Shown: positions 1 to 9,523 of the stretch, one piece after another | How positions within the stretch are numbered: position 1 is the stretch's first letter | Layout: each line of letters begins with the position of its first letter | Assembly (NCBI GenBank): GCA_004352715.1 | Contig: SCFE01000050.1 | Span: 1,785,837-1,849,836 of the forward strand | DNA: 64,000 nt | Direction of reading: 5' to 3' | DNA from: Hofstenia miamia | Taxonomy: Eukaryota; Xenacoelomorpha; Acoela | Notes under the pieces: model-generated | The model's input: only the letters and a program-made list of their open reading frames with translations | Told to the model about the DNA's origin: nothing | Databases searched by the model: none | Made by a program: the position numbers and the translations under genes

Positions 1-1
1 C

Positions 2-508
2 AAACTTTTAAAGACTCTCTATGTTAGACCTTCCCCTCCAATGAAGTTGTTTTCTTGCAATGAGTGTGGTTTTACCAGCCCAACCCCCTTATCAATGCGC
101 TCTCACATTGAATCTGTTCATGGAAAGAATGGAATTTACTTATGCCCCTCATGCAAAATTTACTTTACAAATGCAAACAAATTTGATGAACATGTGAAAA
201 TCCATGCAAATTTCAGTGTTGGAGATAGTATAAAAGATGCAACTTTTACCAAAGTAGAACAGGCATGTCGTGGTAGTTTTGCCAGCTACCAGAGTGGTCC
301 TCTAACATCTATTGATGTTTATTCTACATTTTCCAGTGCTTACCCCGAAATTTCCAACATTATTCAGGAGGATATAGCCAAACACTTCTCCTCTAAAGTT
401 TACCTTTCTTGTGAAGTGGAGTTGGTGAAAGAAGAGAGTGGTGAGATAAAGAGTGTGGTATTATACCCTACAAGCTCTCCAGTGTTTGTTTTTAGCAGTG
501 TAAACTAA
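2..508 (+). CDS. 3' end of a two-finger C2H2 zinc-finger protein, function unknown
   Basis: The frame is open to the left edge of the window, so the Met at 41 is probably internal and the gene is 5'-partial. Counting from that Met, residues 6-27 form a C-x2-C-x12-H-x4-H finger and a second C-x2-C-x12-H-x3-H finger follows directly (about residues 35-56). After the fingers comes a roughly 90-residue module of mixed helix/strand character (about 65-155). It has no motif I can name, and the protein stops at 506-508. A module of this general look, with spaced hydrophobic and aromatic positions, occurs near the start of large proteins of self-synthesising DNA transposons in invertebrates. That is only a resemblance of layout. 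The stop codon lies inside the first unit of a 42-bp tandem repeat. It could be a host gene or the tail of a mobile-element gene. Confidence 0.6.
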   Translation, partial: KLLKTLYVRPSPPMKLFSCNECGFTSPTPLSMRSHIESVHGKNGIYLCPSCKIYFTNANKFDEHVKIHANFSVGDSIKDATFTKVEQACRGSFASYQSGPLTSIDVYSTFSSAYPEISNIIQEDIAKHFSSKVYLSCEVELVKEESGEIKSVVLYPTSSPVFVFSSVN

Positions 509-620
509 ACACAAAAAGGAATAAATTTATATACCAAAGGAGTAAACTAAACACAAAAAGGAATAAATTTATATACCAAAGGAAGAAACTAAACACACAA
601 AGGAATAAATTTATATAAAC
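501..620. repeat. 42-bp tandem repeat, about 2.8 copies
   Basis: The unit beginning TAAACTAAACACAAAAAGGA occurs at 501-542, 543-584 and, with a few changes, from 585 to about 620. The first unit contains the stop codon of the upstream zinc-finger reading frame. Each unit also contains AATAAA, so the repeat could supply several polyadenylation signals to that gene. Confidence 0.85.
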
Positions 621-3600
621 ACATAAAAACAAAACCATTAATGCTTCGAAATACAAAAAACTCTAAATATACAACAAAGAATTGTCGAATTTAAGTGTAT
701 GTACAATAATAGAAAAACATGTATTATGAAAAAAATTATTGAACAAGGGATATTATAACAAAACATTTACAAAAAATCATTAATGATTAAAACGCTGAAA
801 TTCATATAATGCTTTAACGCGTTTTGGAAAAATTCATGAATAATTGAACAATGGCCTGGGAATTAATACAATGTCATATAGAATTAATACATTTTGTTTT
901 TAGATCGTGCGTAATAATAGAAGAACATGCATCATGGAAATTTTGTTAAAAAAACGACATCCAATATCAAAACAATGTCATAACAATGGTTACAAACATT
1001 TAAAGAAAACTATTAACAACAAAAAAAAAACACTGAAATTTGCTCAATGCTTTAATACGTTTTGAAAAGTGAACAGATAATTGAGAGAGTTACTAACATT
1101 AACCTGGGAATTAATTAAAATGATGTCATATAGAACTGATTTGCACGAATACTTTTTGTTTTAGGATGCATGTAATAATCAAAGTAACAAACAGGTGAAT
1201 ATTCATTGTTTCACTTTAAAGACAGAAAAGAATTCTCGCAGAAAAGCACTAAGATTTAATTGTGAAAACACTTGAAAAATATCTGATGGAAAAATAATTT
1301 GTAAACGAATTAATCCAATACCCTAAGTTTGTGAATAAATAAAGTGTTACTATCCAGAAAGTATTTGAACAAGACGTCAAATACATTTAACAAAAGAAGT
1401 GTCAGTTGGTTTTTGCTATTACAAAATAATACATCGACTTGAGCGTTAACTGATATGACTCATATTAGCATGACATTAAATTAACAAATATCGATTTCAA
1501 GAAAAATTCATTGTTACATAAAGACATAAAATCACTCTCGAGGAAAAGCGCTGAGATGTGGATGCTAAAACCACTTTGAACAATGATATAAATTACAATA
1601 GTAACCTGAAAAAGAACTAACGCATATAGTTTGTCCGCAATGTGCAAAAACAATTTTTGAAGCATTACACACACTCGAAAAATGCACTATGAAATAAATG
1701 TTGATAGGATATGATATATACAAATGCAATGACACTAAACTAACAAGTAGCAATTAAATGATTTCATGAAACAATCATTATTCAACATTAAGTACATTTA
1801 CAAAAAAGCGGTGAAATCTCTATGACGTTTAACACTTTTCGAAGTATATAAGGAAAAAATTTATGGATAGGTGCTTATGAACATTTTTAGAAGCATTGTA
1901 AAAATACATCGAAATGGCGGTCTATAAATAAAAATCAAAAACTCTAGTAGCGGTTTAAAGGAATTTTAAGTTAAACACTTAAGAGCCGAAGAAAACGTTC
2001 TTCAGAATACGTTCGGAAATATTTTACAATCATTTTTGAACAAATTATATTGTTTGAAATATATAATATAGAATAAACCAAACATTACTACAAACGTTAT
2101 ACACATTTGCTGTTAAAACGTATTCTCAGAAAAATAAATTAAAAGTGAATGGCATTCTCCATCAAAGTTTCACAAACTGAATTGTAATAAGTATTTTTAA
2201 TAACGATTGCGATTAAATACTAGAGAATTTCATAGCGAAATGCATTCTTAACATTTCTGACTGTAAAATATTAATATTGAGAACGATATACATGTATAAA
2301 TATAATAAAAACATTAATAAAAGATAGTTGCTCACTGTAGTTAAAAAAGGCAAACGAATTTCAAAACGAGGTTGAGTAAATGATGAGAACAAAGAAATGA
2401 GTGTTAGCCAATCAAATTTAAACCAATAAATTTAAACTTTCTAAACATACTAACAATAACTTACTAAAAAATAAATAAATAAATAAAAATAACAAATTTA
2501 ATGAATAAAATAAGCGTTGTAAAGTGTATTTGTAATATGTTTGTAGGTGTTTAGATAAATTTACTTCATAATATCACTGTCAAGGAAACAAAATCTAATA
2601 GAAGATGACTGGTAGAGATAAATCTCTTAACTAAGGAGTACATGAAATAATAGTAATAGAAAATTTCAGGCGTTCGAAAATTATTTTGTATTACTGAAAA
2701 TAGAGAAGTCCAACCCCAATCAAGAAATATTTATTGGTGTGTGCATAACCGGTTAAAATTTGTAACTTGAAATGTATATATATATTCGGATGATAGTAAT
2801 CAGGGAAAATCCATTTAACTCGGAAATGAATTTGTAAATAGTTAATTTTTATGATGTGTTTTATAATCTTGATAAAGAGAAACAATGCCTGTTTATTAAT
2901 TAGAGAGACATTTTTTATGTAATGCGGAAATGAATTTATCTTTACAGTGAATCACTGCCAATAAAATCTTGGTAATCACTTCGATTAGCGCCTTTTTTGA
3001 AATTTCAATTTGTATTATACAGTCAAAAGCATTATAAGAAATTATGAATGCGTGTTACGAAATAGTACATTACAAATTTCCCCATGGCGTTATGCCAGCC
3101 AATGATTAAGTGATATTAAAACACATTTACCATTAATTTCTCCTGAGGCAGCGTATATTAAACATTTAGATGAAAATATTTCTTGAATATGTAGCATGAA
3201 ATTACAATAATTATATATGTATAGCAAAATAACGATTGCTTTCTATAGGTTTTAAAAAATAAAAAATTTGAGCAGTGACTATTTTGAAGCTCAGCAATGT
3301 CAAACCTTGACCAATCACATTTGAGTTTTTATCACAAAGGCTCATATTATGCGGAATGACTTACATTTTTACAAATTATATAGAACTTGTGTGCCAACAG
3401 CGTTATTAGATATTTTATTGAAATTCATTGCTCCAAGTCATTGTGTAATGTACACTTTTACAATTTATACACAATTGCTAACTAAATTGTTGTTTTCCAC
3501 CTCTTGCTTATTTGTTTTGATTAATATTAACATGCTTGGAAACATGCTCTAATTCAAATAACACATCATTTTTGTTTGAAATATTTGGGGTTTGGATCTA

Positions 3601-3690
3601 TGAATTATTTTCCTTGAAACATGGTGTTCCATGTTTAAACATTGTTACAATGAACATGTCATAACTATATTGTCTGAAGCAAGTACGTCA
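621..3690. other. AT-rich non-coding stretch
   Basis: Very AT-rich sequence with stops in every frame. The few short open frames (up to about 70 codons) have low-complexity, Phe/Ile/Lys-rich translations and no recognisable motif. I see no gene, RNA or transposon boundary here. Confidence 0.5.
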
Positions 3691-3730
3691 GTGTACCTAA
3701 AAAATAAAAATTTCATTAAAAAATTAATTT

Positions 3731-3852
3731 GCTCAATTTAGTTTTGTCAAAACATTTCTTGTCATCAATTATATCACTTTGCCCAAATTCTAGAAATCAA
3801 AAATAAAATTTTCGTCAAAAAATTATGCTCAATTTAGTTTTGTCAAAACATT
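3731..3852. repeat. Two direct copies of a 26-bp segment, period 96 bp
   Basis: The segment starting GCTCAATTTAGTTTTGTCAA is identical at 3731-3756 and 3827-3852. The AT-rich sequence in front of each copy is also similar (an aaaataaaa run followed by a cluster of a's). It is probably a local tandem duplication of about 96 bp. Confidence 0.75.
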
Positions 3853-3913
3853 CCATCACTAGATGGCGTCCAATAGAATCACTTCATTTCCATGTGGCAA
3901 ATAGTAATGGGGC

Positions 3914-5217
3914 GTTACGAGAACTTCAGGGTGCCCCAATGTAACGGGCTTCACTCGGTCTTAACTACTTATATATATATATATATATTTCAAAAAGCTG
4001 TAAATATAGCACGATAACAAAGGACTCAAAGAAGAAATAAAAGAACACAATCAGCATATTTACAAATTATTTTCATAGCACAAGTTCATTTAAAGCTATC
4101 ATCATTATTAAAACAAGTAAAAAAACTCTCCAATTGAATAGATGTGTGCTTCAGATGATAAAGAATGATTGAAAAAAGAGGTAATTAACTAAATAACCCA
4201 TATGGTGAGATGAAATTCATTTTTGTTTTCCTAACAAGATAGTCTGCATTATAATATGGTCTGAGATGACTAATTACTCATAAAATAGAGCAGATTTCAA
4301 GAAAGGAATCAGACTTAATTATAAATGATTGATGAAAGATTTAAAAACTACAAAAATAAATATTGAAAAAACTGAAACCCTTAATCATGGTCTTAGTGTG
4401 TAATCCTTCATATTCTAATTCAAAGCCATTTTTGTAGTTGGGCACGGACTGTGTCAAGAATTGACTCAAAAAGTGTCATCTGGTGACATCAATATTGAAA
4501 TAGAAGTTCCCATGTAAGTTGCTGTAAGCTTTTTAAGTAACACATTTGAATTTCTATATTAATATTTGAATGCATCTGAATGATGTCATTATATTCAGAT
4601 GTTTATAAGCTCAGTAATATTCAAGAATCAAAAATAAAGAATCTCTTAAATTCATTCACTGGTCTAGAATATTATATAAATGCCTTTAATATTAACAGTC
4701 AAAACAAATTAGACTGTAGTGGTTTTATTGCAAAGATTAAGCAAAATTTCTTAACTTGCCTTAAAGATGAGAAAAGACACTCTTCAAATAAGGAAAATTC
4801 AAATGAATTCAATATCATGATAAAAAATATATGACCCCAAAGCTCATAATTTTAAACAAAATGCTAAAAAATAATGAACAGACATGCAAGAAGCTTATGA
4901 ACAACATTGAAAAACCCATCAAAAAATGGAAATGTCTCCTATTGATCAAGCAATTGTATCAAAAAATAATGATATTTTTTTTTGCCAATCCAAAGAAAAG
5001 GCAGAGAAGACAATAGAGGAATTGGGAAAAATAAAAGGCATTAATATAAAAAAATCAAGTAAATTTTTGCCTAAGCTTAAGTTATTGAATATACTAATAT
5101 ATAGCCCAAGTTACTATCCTCTATGGCTCTTAAAAGGCGCTCTATATGTATTAACAAGACAGTAGTAATGTTTAGGGCAGACTTGGTCCCAATGGGACAC
5201 ATTGAAGTTCTCGTAAC
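3914..5217. mobile_element. DNA transposon-like element with 15-bp perfect terminal inverted repeats, superfamily unknown
   Basis: GTTACGAGAACTTCA at 3914-3928 is exactly inverted at 5203-5217. The match continues inward with mismatches for about another 12 bp (GTG.CCCA). The interior contains three overlapping plus-strand reading frames that look like one broken gene (4580-5165). I could not find a clear target-site duplication outside the repeats, so the superfamily stays open and the true ends may lie slightly further out. The degraded piggyBac copy begins about 200 bp to the right. Confidence 0.6.
4580..5165 (+). pseudogene. Broken unrecognised gene inside the inverted-repeat element
   Basis: Three plus-strand frames follow each other: 4580-4834 (84 codons), 4831-5016 (61 codons) and 4926-5165 (79 codons). 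The translations are Lys/Asn-rich and soluble-looking, with a predicted helical character. The last ends in a hydrophobic stretch (residues 50-72 of the third frame) before the stop. Overlapping frames of similar composition suggest a single ancestral reading frame with at least two frameshifts. I recognise no transposase catalytic motif or zinc finger. Its position between inverted repeats suggests it was the element's own gene, but that is inference. Confidence 0.4.
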
Positions 5218-5248
5218 ACTTAGCTAGTTCACCTATATTGAGGGAGTG

Positions 5249-5342
5249 TTTTAATTAGTGAGTCACCTACTTGACAGTACAGGTAATGGTTTTTTGACAC
5301 CACCACTAATAGATTTTAATTAGTGATTCACCTACCTGTCAG
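5249..5342. repeat. Two copies of a 29-bp motif, period 65 bp
   Basis: TTTTAATTAGTGAGTCACCT at 5249 recurs with small changes at 5314, each copy continuing to a GACAG or GTCAG end. It sits between the inverted-repeat element and the piggyBac fragment, in the place where the missing 5' end of that piggyBac should have been. Confidence 0.6.
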
Positions 5343-5411
5343 CACCACTAATGGGGGACAATTTAGTTTACATTCACAGCATGTTTTGATATAGCAACTA
5401 ATTTCATTCGT

Positions 5412-6533
5412 ATGTTTTTTGTTAATATACCTGACTATATCATGTTATACACATGTTTCGTGGGCAACTTGGCAAAGTATTATCACCCAGGAGATAATAT
5501 CACCGTCGATGAACAGCTTGTGCCATTCAGGGGAAGATGCAGCTTCCTCCAATACATACCAAGCAAGCCAGACAAGTACGGCATAAAGATCTTCTGGGTG
5601 TGTGACTCAGCATCAAATTATCCTCTTCGTGGCATACCCTATTTGGGAAAGGAAGCCACAGGTCCTAGGTCAGGTGAGAGAACTACCGGTGTTGGAATGA
5701 AAATAGTGACAGACTTGACCGCAGATTTTAAAGGCAGTGGAAGAAATATCACATGTGATAACTTCTTCACAGACTTGCAGCTGGCCGAAAGTCTGTCAAA
5801 GCTGAATCTCACCCTTGTTGGCACTATTCGACGGAACAAACGATTCCTACCGGCGGAATTCCAGAAGAAACACCATATTCCCCTTGGACAATCAAAATTT
5901 GTGTTCAGAAAAGACACAACCCTTGTGTCTTACCAAAGTAAGAAGGAGAAAAATGTTCTAGCACTCAGCACCATGCACTCCCAACCAAACATCGACAATG
6001 TAACATCCAAGCCTTTCATCATCACACATTACAACAAAACAAAAGCAGGGGTGGATGCCATGGACCAAATGGCTCACGCTTTCACTGTGAAGAGAAAGAC
6101 AAAGCGTTGTCTACTTGTCATACTCTTCAATTGTATTGACTTAGCCAGCATTGCTGCCCGAGTCATATGGAAAGCAAAATTTCCAAATGACAAGATGTCG
6201 CACGAAGACAACAGGCAGCTTTTCAACATGAATGTTGCTCGTCAACTGTGCTTGCAACAGATACAACGTCGCAAACAAATTCCCACTCTTCAGGCCACTG
6301 TCAGACAGAACATTGAAGTTGTCCTCCAAAGCCTACTGCCACAACAAGAGTCCACAACAAATCCAAGAAAGAGACCACACGTGGAAATCGAAGACAATGA
6401 CAGTGGGAAACAGAAGCGTTGTTCATTGTGCCCCGCGAAGAAAGACCGAAAAACAAAATCTCGTTGCGTCCAGTGCAAAAAATTCATCTGCAAAGAACAT
6501 ACCATTTTGCAATGCACTAACTGCTTTATGTAG
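5412..6533 (+). CDS. piggyBac transposase, catalytic and C-terminal zinc domains, N-terminally truncated
   Basis: This 373-codon uninterrupted frame belongs to the piggyBac (DDE_Tnp_1_7) family, which cuts and pastes DNA at TTAA. All three expected catalytic aspartates are in place: D33 in a VDEQL motif, D116 in NITCDNFFT, and D215 (or D218) in AGVDAMDQM. The C-terminal Cys/His-rich cross-brace (about residues 335-372: CSLC, CVQC, CKEH, CTNC) that binds the element ends is complete. Full-length family members are roughly 550-600 residues, so about 200 N-terminal residues are missing. Homology seems to begin near residue 16 (FVGNLAKYY), with the first 15 residues probably read from flanking sequence. 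The open frame suggests relatively recent activity or a domesticated fragment, but truncation makes autonomous activity unlikely. Confidence 0.9.
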   Translation: MFFVNIPDYIMLYTCFVGNLAKYYHPGDNITVDEQLVPFRGRCSFLQYIPSKPDKYGIKIFWVCDSASNYPLRGIPYLGKEATGPRSGERTTGVGMKIVTDLTADFKGSGRNITCDNFFTDLQLAESLSKLNLTLVGTIRRNKRFLPAEFQKKHHIPLGQSKFVFRKDTTLVSYQSKKEKNVLALSTMHSQPNIDNVTSKPFIITHYNKTKAGVDAMDQMAHAFTVKRKTKRCLLVILFNCIDLASIAARVIWKAKFPNDKMSHEDNRQLFNMNVARQLCLQQIQRRKQIPTLQATVRQNIEVVLQSLLPQQESTTNPRKRPHVEIEDNDSGKQKRCSLCPAKKDRKTKSRCVQCKKFICKEHTILQCTNCFM

Positions 6534-7044
6534 ACTTTCTGACCTTATGTGTATTAACTTACCCTGTAACTATAACCATTGTATGTTTGTTTTATCTTTT
6601 GATGCTGCAAATAAGAGTGCATAGGCCTACTCTGTAGGTCCCAAAATATTTTTTTCAGATTATAACATGTATTATGTAATAAATATTAACAAAGAACATA
6701 TTTTGATTAAGTAATTATTGCAGCATGATTAAGTTTTCTATTATCATTCATAGTTAAAATAAAGCAGTTCTCATCAACTAAATGGTATAAATATCCTTTA
6801 TTCCTATGATTAAAGTGTACGGGTGTAAAACACCCAGTCAGTAGGGAAAGGGTAAAAAAATTTCCATTGCACCCAAAGTCCATAATTGTTAACGTCTGAC
6901 TGATTGTCGACTATATGTTGTTCATATCAACCACTTTGAGGATTACATTGAGTTTGAACATACTGCACATAGTAGAACCTTTTACATTTTCTTTCAAATT
7001 GAAAGTCTTATCGGGTGGATTACACCCAGTCAGTGGGGAAAGGG
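5412..7044 (+). mobile_element. piggyBac element 1, 5'-truncated, right end intact
   Basis: The element consists of a piggyBac transposase frame (5412-6533), about 500 bp of 3' non-coding sequence and a right terminus ending CAGTGGGGAAAGGG directly before TTAA at 7045-7048, the target site used by piggyBac. The mirror-image left terminus (TTAACCCTTTCC...) is absent from the preceding 1.5 kb. The transposase also lacks its N-terminal part, so the left side has been lost. The right end abuts a Penelope-like coding remnant on the other strand, which suggests the element inserted into it. Confidence 0.85.
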
Positions 7045-7048
7045 TTAA
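6831..7048. repeat. Duplicated piggyBac 3' terminal motif plus TTAA target site
   Basis: CACCCAGTCAGT(A/G)GGGAAAGGGT occurs at 6831-6853 and again at 7023-7045, each preceded by a GGGTG half that forms a small hairpin with CACCC. The outer copy runs straight into TTAA (7045-7048) and is the true end. The inner copy is either a subterminal repeat, as in many piggyBac ends, or the end of a nested shorter element. Confidence 0.7.
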
Positions 7049-7800
7049 GTCATTTTTTCGCGTAAAAACTCTTGTAGTTTTTTAAATTGTTTATCATATT
7101 TTATATTCTGTGGATTGTTTACATATTTATGCATTATTCCTGTAAGAATTGAATGAGTGTTATTACTAAATTGATCTTTTTTTATCAAATAACTTGCTAG
7201 ATCTTCAAATTCAGTAAGAACATCAATTTTTTTGAATTTGGACGTGATGATGTTTTTTGGACCTTTTTCTTATATTTTCAAAATGTAATCAGGTATTACA
7301 CCTTGTGTAAAATTTTTAACGGTGTTTGTTACGTTAAAAACATTAATATGTTGTTTATAACAAAGCCACTTTATTTTCTTAGTTTGTGATATTTTCTTTT
7401 TCTTTATAATTGACTTAGTGAAAATTCGAATACAGTTAAATATAAAAGCAATGATATCTTGATGCAGACTTCTTGATTTTAATTTTTCCCGTTTTGTTGT
7501 TTTTATTAATGATCGTATGATAGATTTTTTAAATTTTTTGACATCTTTATGAAAGCATCCGTTAGATGGAATTGAAAATTGAGAGAAGTTTGGATAGATC
7601 TTTAGTTCCTTGCAAGATATAATAAAATCCAAGTCACAATATATTTTCTTCAGAGAGATATAACTTGAGATATTCCTTTATGCATTTGAATAATATGTCG
7701 TTTTAGGAGCTTAATTAACCTTAAGAACATGCAGATATATTTCGCCTTACAAATTCATCATCAGTTTTACAAATTATTCCCTCTAAATTTACTAGATTTT
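7049..7800 (-). mobile_element. Penelope-like retroelement remnant (5' part of the ORF)
   Basis: The minus-strand frame 7270-7632 (120 codons, Lys/Ile-rich) continues, after one stop near 7270, in the same frame to about 7055. The joint region reads like the N-terminal part of Penelope-like elements: a block resembling the 'KGPK...' motif after the stop, followed by helical sequence. Reverse transcriptase and GIY-YIG domains are not present; the sequence is cut at the piggyBac TTAA (7045-7048). Upstream on the same strand (about 7745-7775) there is a CTGATGA core with GAAA 14 nt later, in the position where Penelope-like elements carry a hammerhead ribozyme, though stem II does not pair well. 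The assignment rests on pattern resemblance only. Confidence 0.45.
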
Positions 7801-9335
7801 ACAATAATAATTATAATTTTTTAAATTTTAAAAAACAGAATTTAGTAAATTAAGAAATGGAAAGAATTCCAAAATAGTGTGGAAAAATTCACAACAGGAA
7901 GATCCTCGCCAGGGCACAAATTCTATAATAGTGATTATGAGAATTATATCATATTCTTAGCCTGTTTGCAAATTTATGTTTGTAAAGTCTTATATTATTT
8001 CATCTCTTTTTAACGACTCTATTTTGAGAAGCCATCAGTGTTAGATAATTTATTTACCTTTTCATATCTTTAACGTTCCAAATTTCTGTTCGCAAGATTA
8101 TTTTTAATACTTAAAACTGGCAGCTTAACTTTCCCTGTATAACAAATATTATTCGTGAATTTGCTCTTTCTAATCTTAGGATATAGTTTACCACAATAAC
8201 TAAATTTTATTTTAGAAGAATTTGAAAATAGAAATATTTTCAAAATAAAAATTCTAAATGGTTTATTACTGTCAAATTTAGAAAAAATGAATTTTATCAT
8301 ACTACGAAATACTCTTATCAATTTAGATATAAAAACTATAAAAAGCTCTAACTTGTCTCAGCAAGAGAAAAAAAAATTTCATAAATAATTAGAAGTTACA
8401 AAGTCTGAGATATAATAGTGCATGAGAAATTATTTAAATGTGCAACAGATGCATTCTATTTTGTGATAGTAGTTACACTCTTACGATTACTTCTAAAAAT
8501 TTCAGTCATAAGACTGTTTATGGATCACAATTTTATTCATGCGCTAATAAAAATTTTTTTCCAAAGAAACAGCAATGTTGAAATGCAAGATATGTAAAGC
8601 TAATCAAATGCTGTCAGGAAAAGAATTAAGTAAAAGCGAAAGCAATGGAAATTTAAGCAACAATTTGAAAAAATTTTCCTTTAATACACGCCCCATATAT
8701 CATCGCAAGCTACTGAGTTCTTTAAACTGAAGTGGAGGGATTTTGATAAAATCCATTATGTTTGAAATTACCAGTGTTTAATGATGGTATTTATTAAAGC
8801 AAAATTCAAGAATTTCTATTTTAATCAAAATCATTATTAAATTACATAACAAAACAAAATGTATAAAACTATTTTAATTAAATATATGCATAAAAATGAC
8901 ATTAGAAATTTAAATTCATAGAAATATTTCAAAAAGAACATACAAAATGGACAAATGTACACTAATGCAGCAGGTCGACGAGTCACCTTACTATTAAAAC
9001 AATTTAGCGGGAACTAGAAAACTACACATGCGAAGGGAAGCGAGGAAAGACTGGCAAGATGTTTATCCCATTATTACATGTCCACTTTGTTTTAAGCAAA
9101 CAACTGGTTGCTATGAGCGTTAAATCTCCTAAAAACGCATATAAAATGACAATTATTGACTGCTGATTTATCGGTGTCAGAGGTTATTATCAGGTAGCTA
9201 ATTCAGCAGGGAATGCTCTTAATTGTTTGTTCAAAGAAGTTGGACGTATATCACAGAAGATGGATGTTCTGTTCTCCGGTACTGAGAAACGGCCGCTTAA
9301 ATAAAACCTACTATGGCAACAAATTTGGTCGAATA
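7801..9335. other. Presumed SNRK 3' UTR and downstream AT-rich sequence
   Basis: The SNRK stop codon is at 9336-9338 on the minus strand. The first AATAAA on that strand that I noticed lies at 8790-8795, giving a 3' UTR of about 540 nt. Another is near 8530. Beyond that the sequence is AT-rich with only short, low-complexity open frames (for example 8070-8321 minus). No other feature seen. Confidence 0.4.
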
Positions 9336-9523
9336 TCATAAAAGTTTGCAACAGAAATTACTATCTTCAACGTTTTTCGATTTGTTACTTTTACGACGAA
9401 ATGGGACTGGGCAACTGAACATCGAGTGCTTCTTAATAGAAGAAGCTTCTGAGCATGTGTCCAGTTGATTGTATTGGCTGACAACATTGGATTTACCCTT
9501 CAACGAATGATCATCTTTATTAT
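9336..9523 (-). CDS. SNRK: SNRK coding exon 11 (last), prenylation-type C-terminus
   Basis: The acceptor is ATTTATTTAG at 9524-9533. The exon encodes residues 690-751 and needs one base from exon 10 to complete its first codon, which exon 10 supplies. The end has a basic patch (RRKSNKSK, 732-739) followed by NFCCKLL and the stop TGA. Cys748 is four residues from the end, as in a CaaL geranylgeranylation signal. From memory, vertebrate SNRK also ends with a Cys pair near its C-terminus, which supports this as the true last exon. Without this exon, exon 10 would simply read through to a stop at 11822. Confidence 0.75.

Noticed and set aside
5639-6517. Minus-strand and overlapping plus-strand frames within the piggyBac transposase (5639-5917, 6141-6329, 6232-6624, 6290-6517)
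   Set aside because: They are shadows of the 373-codon transposase in other registers and have no motifs of their own.
7740-7780. Functional hammerhead ribozyme
   Set aside because: The CTGATGA and GAAA cores are there but the bases next to them do not form a convincing stem II, so at most it is a decayed remnant.
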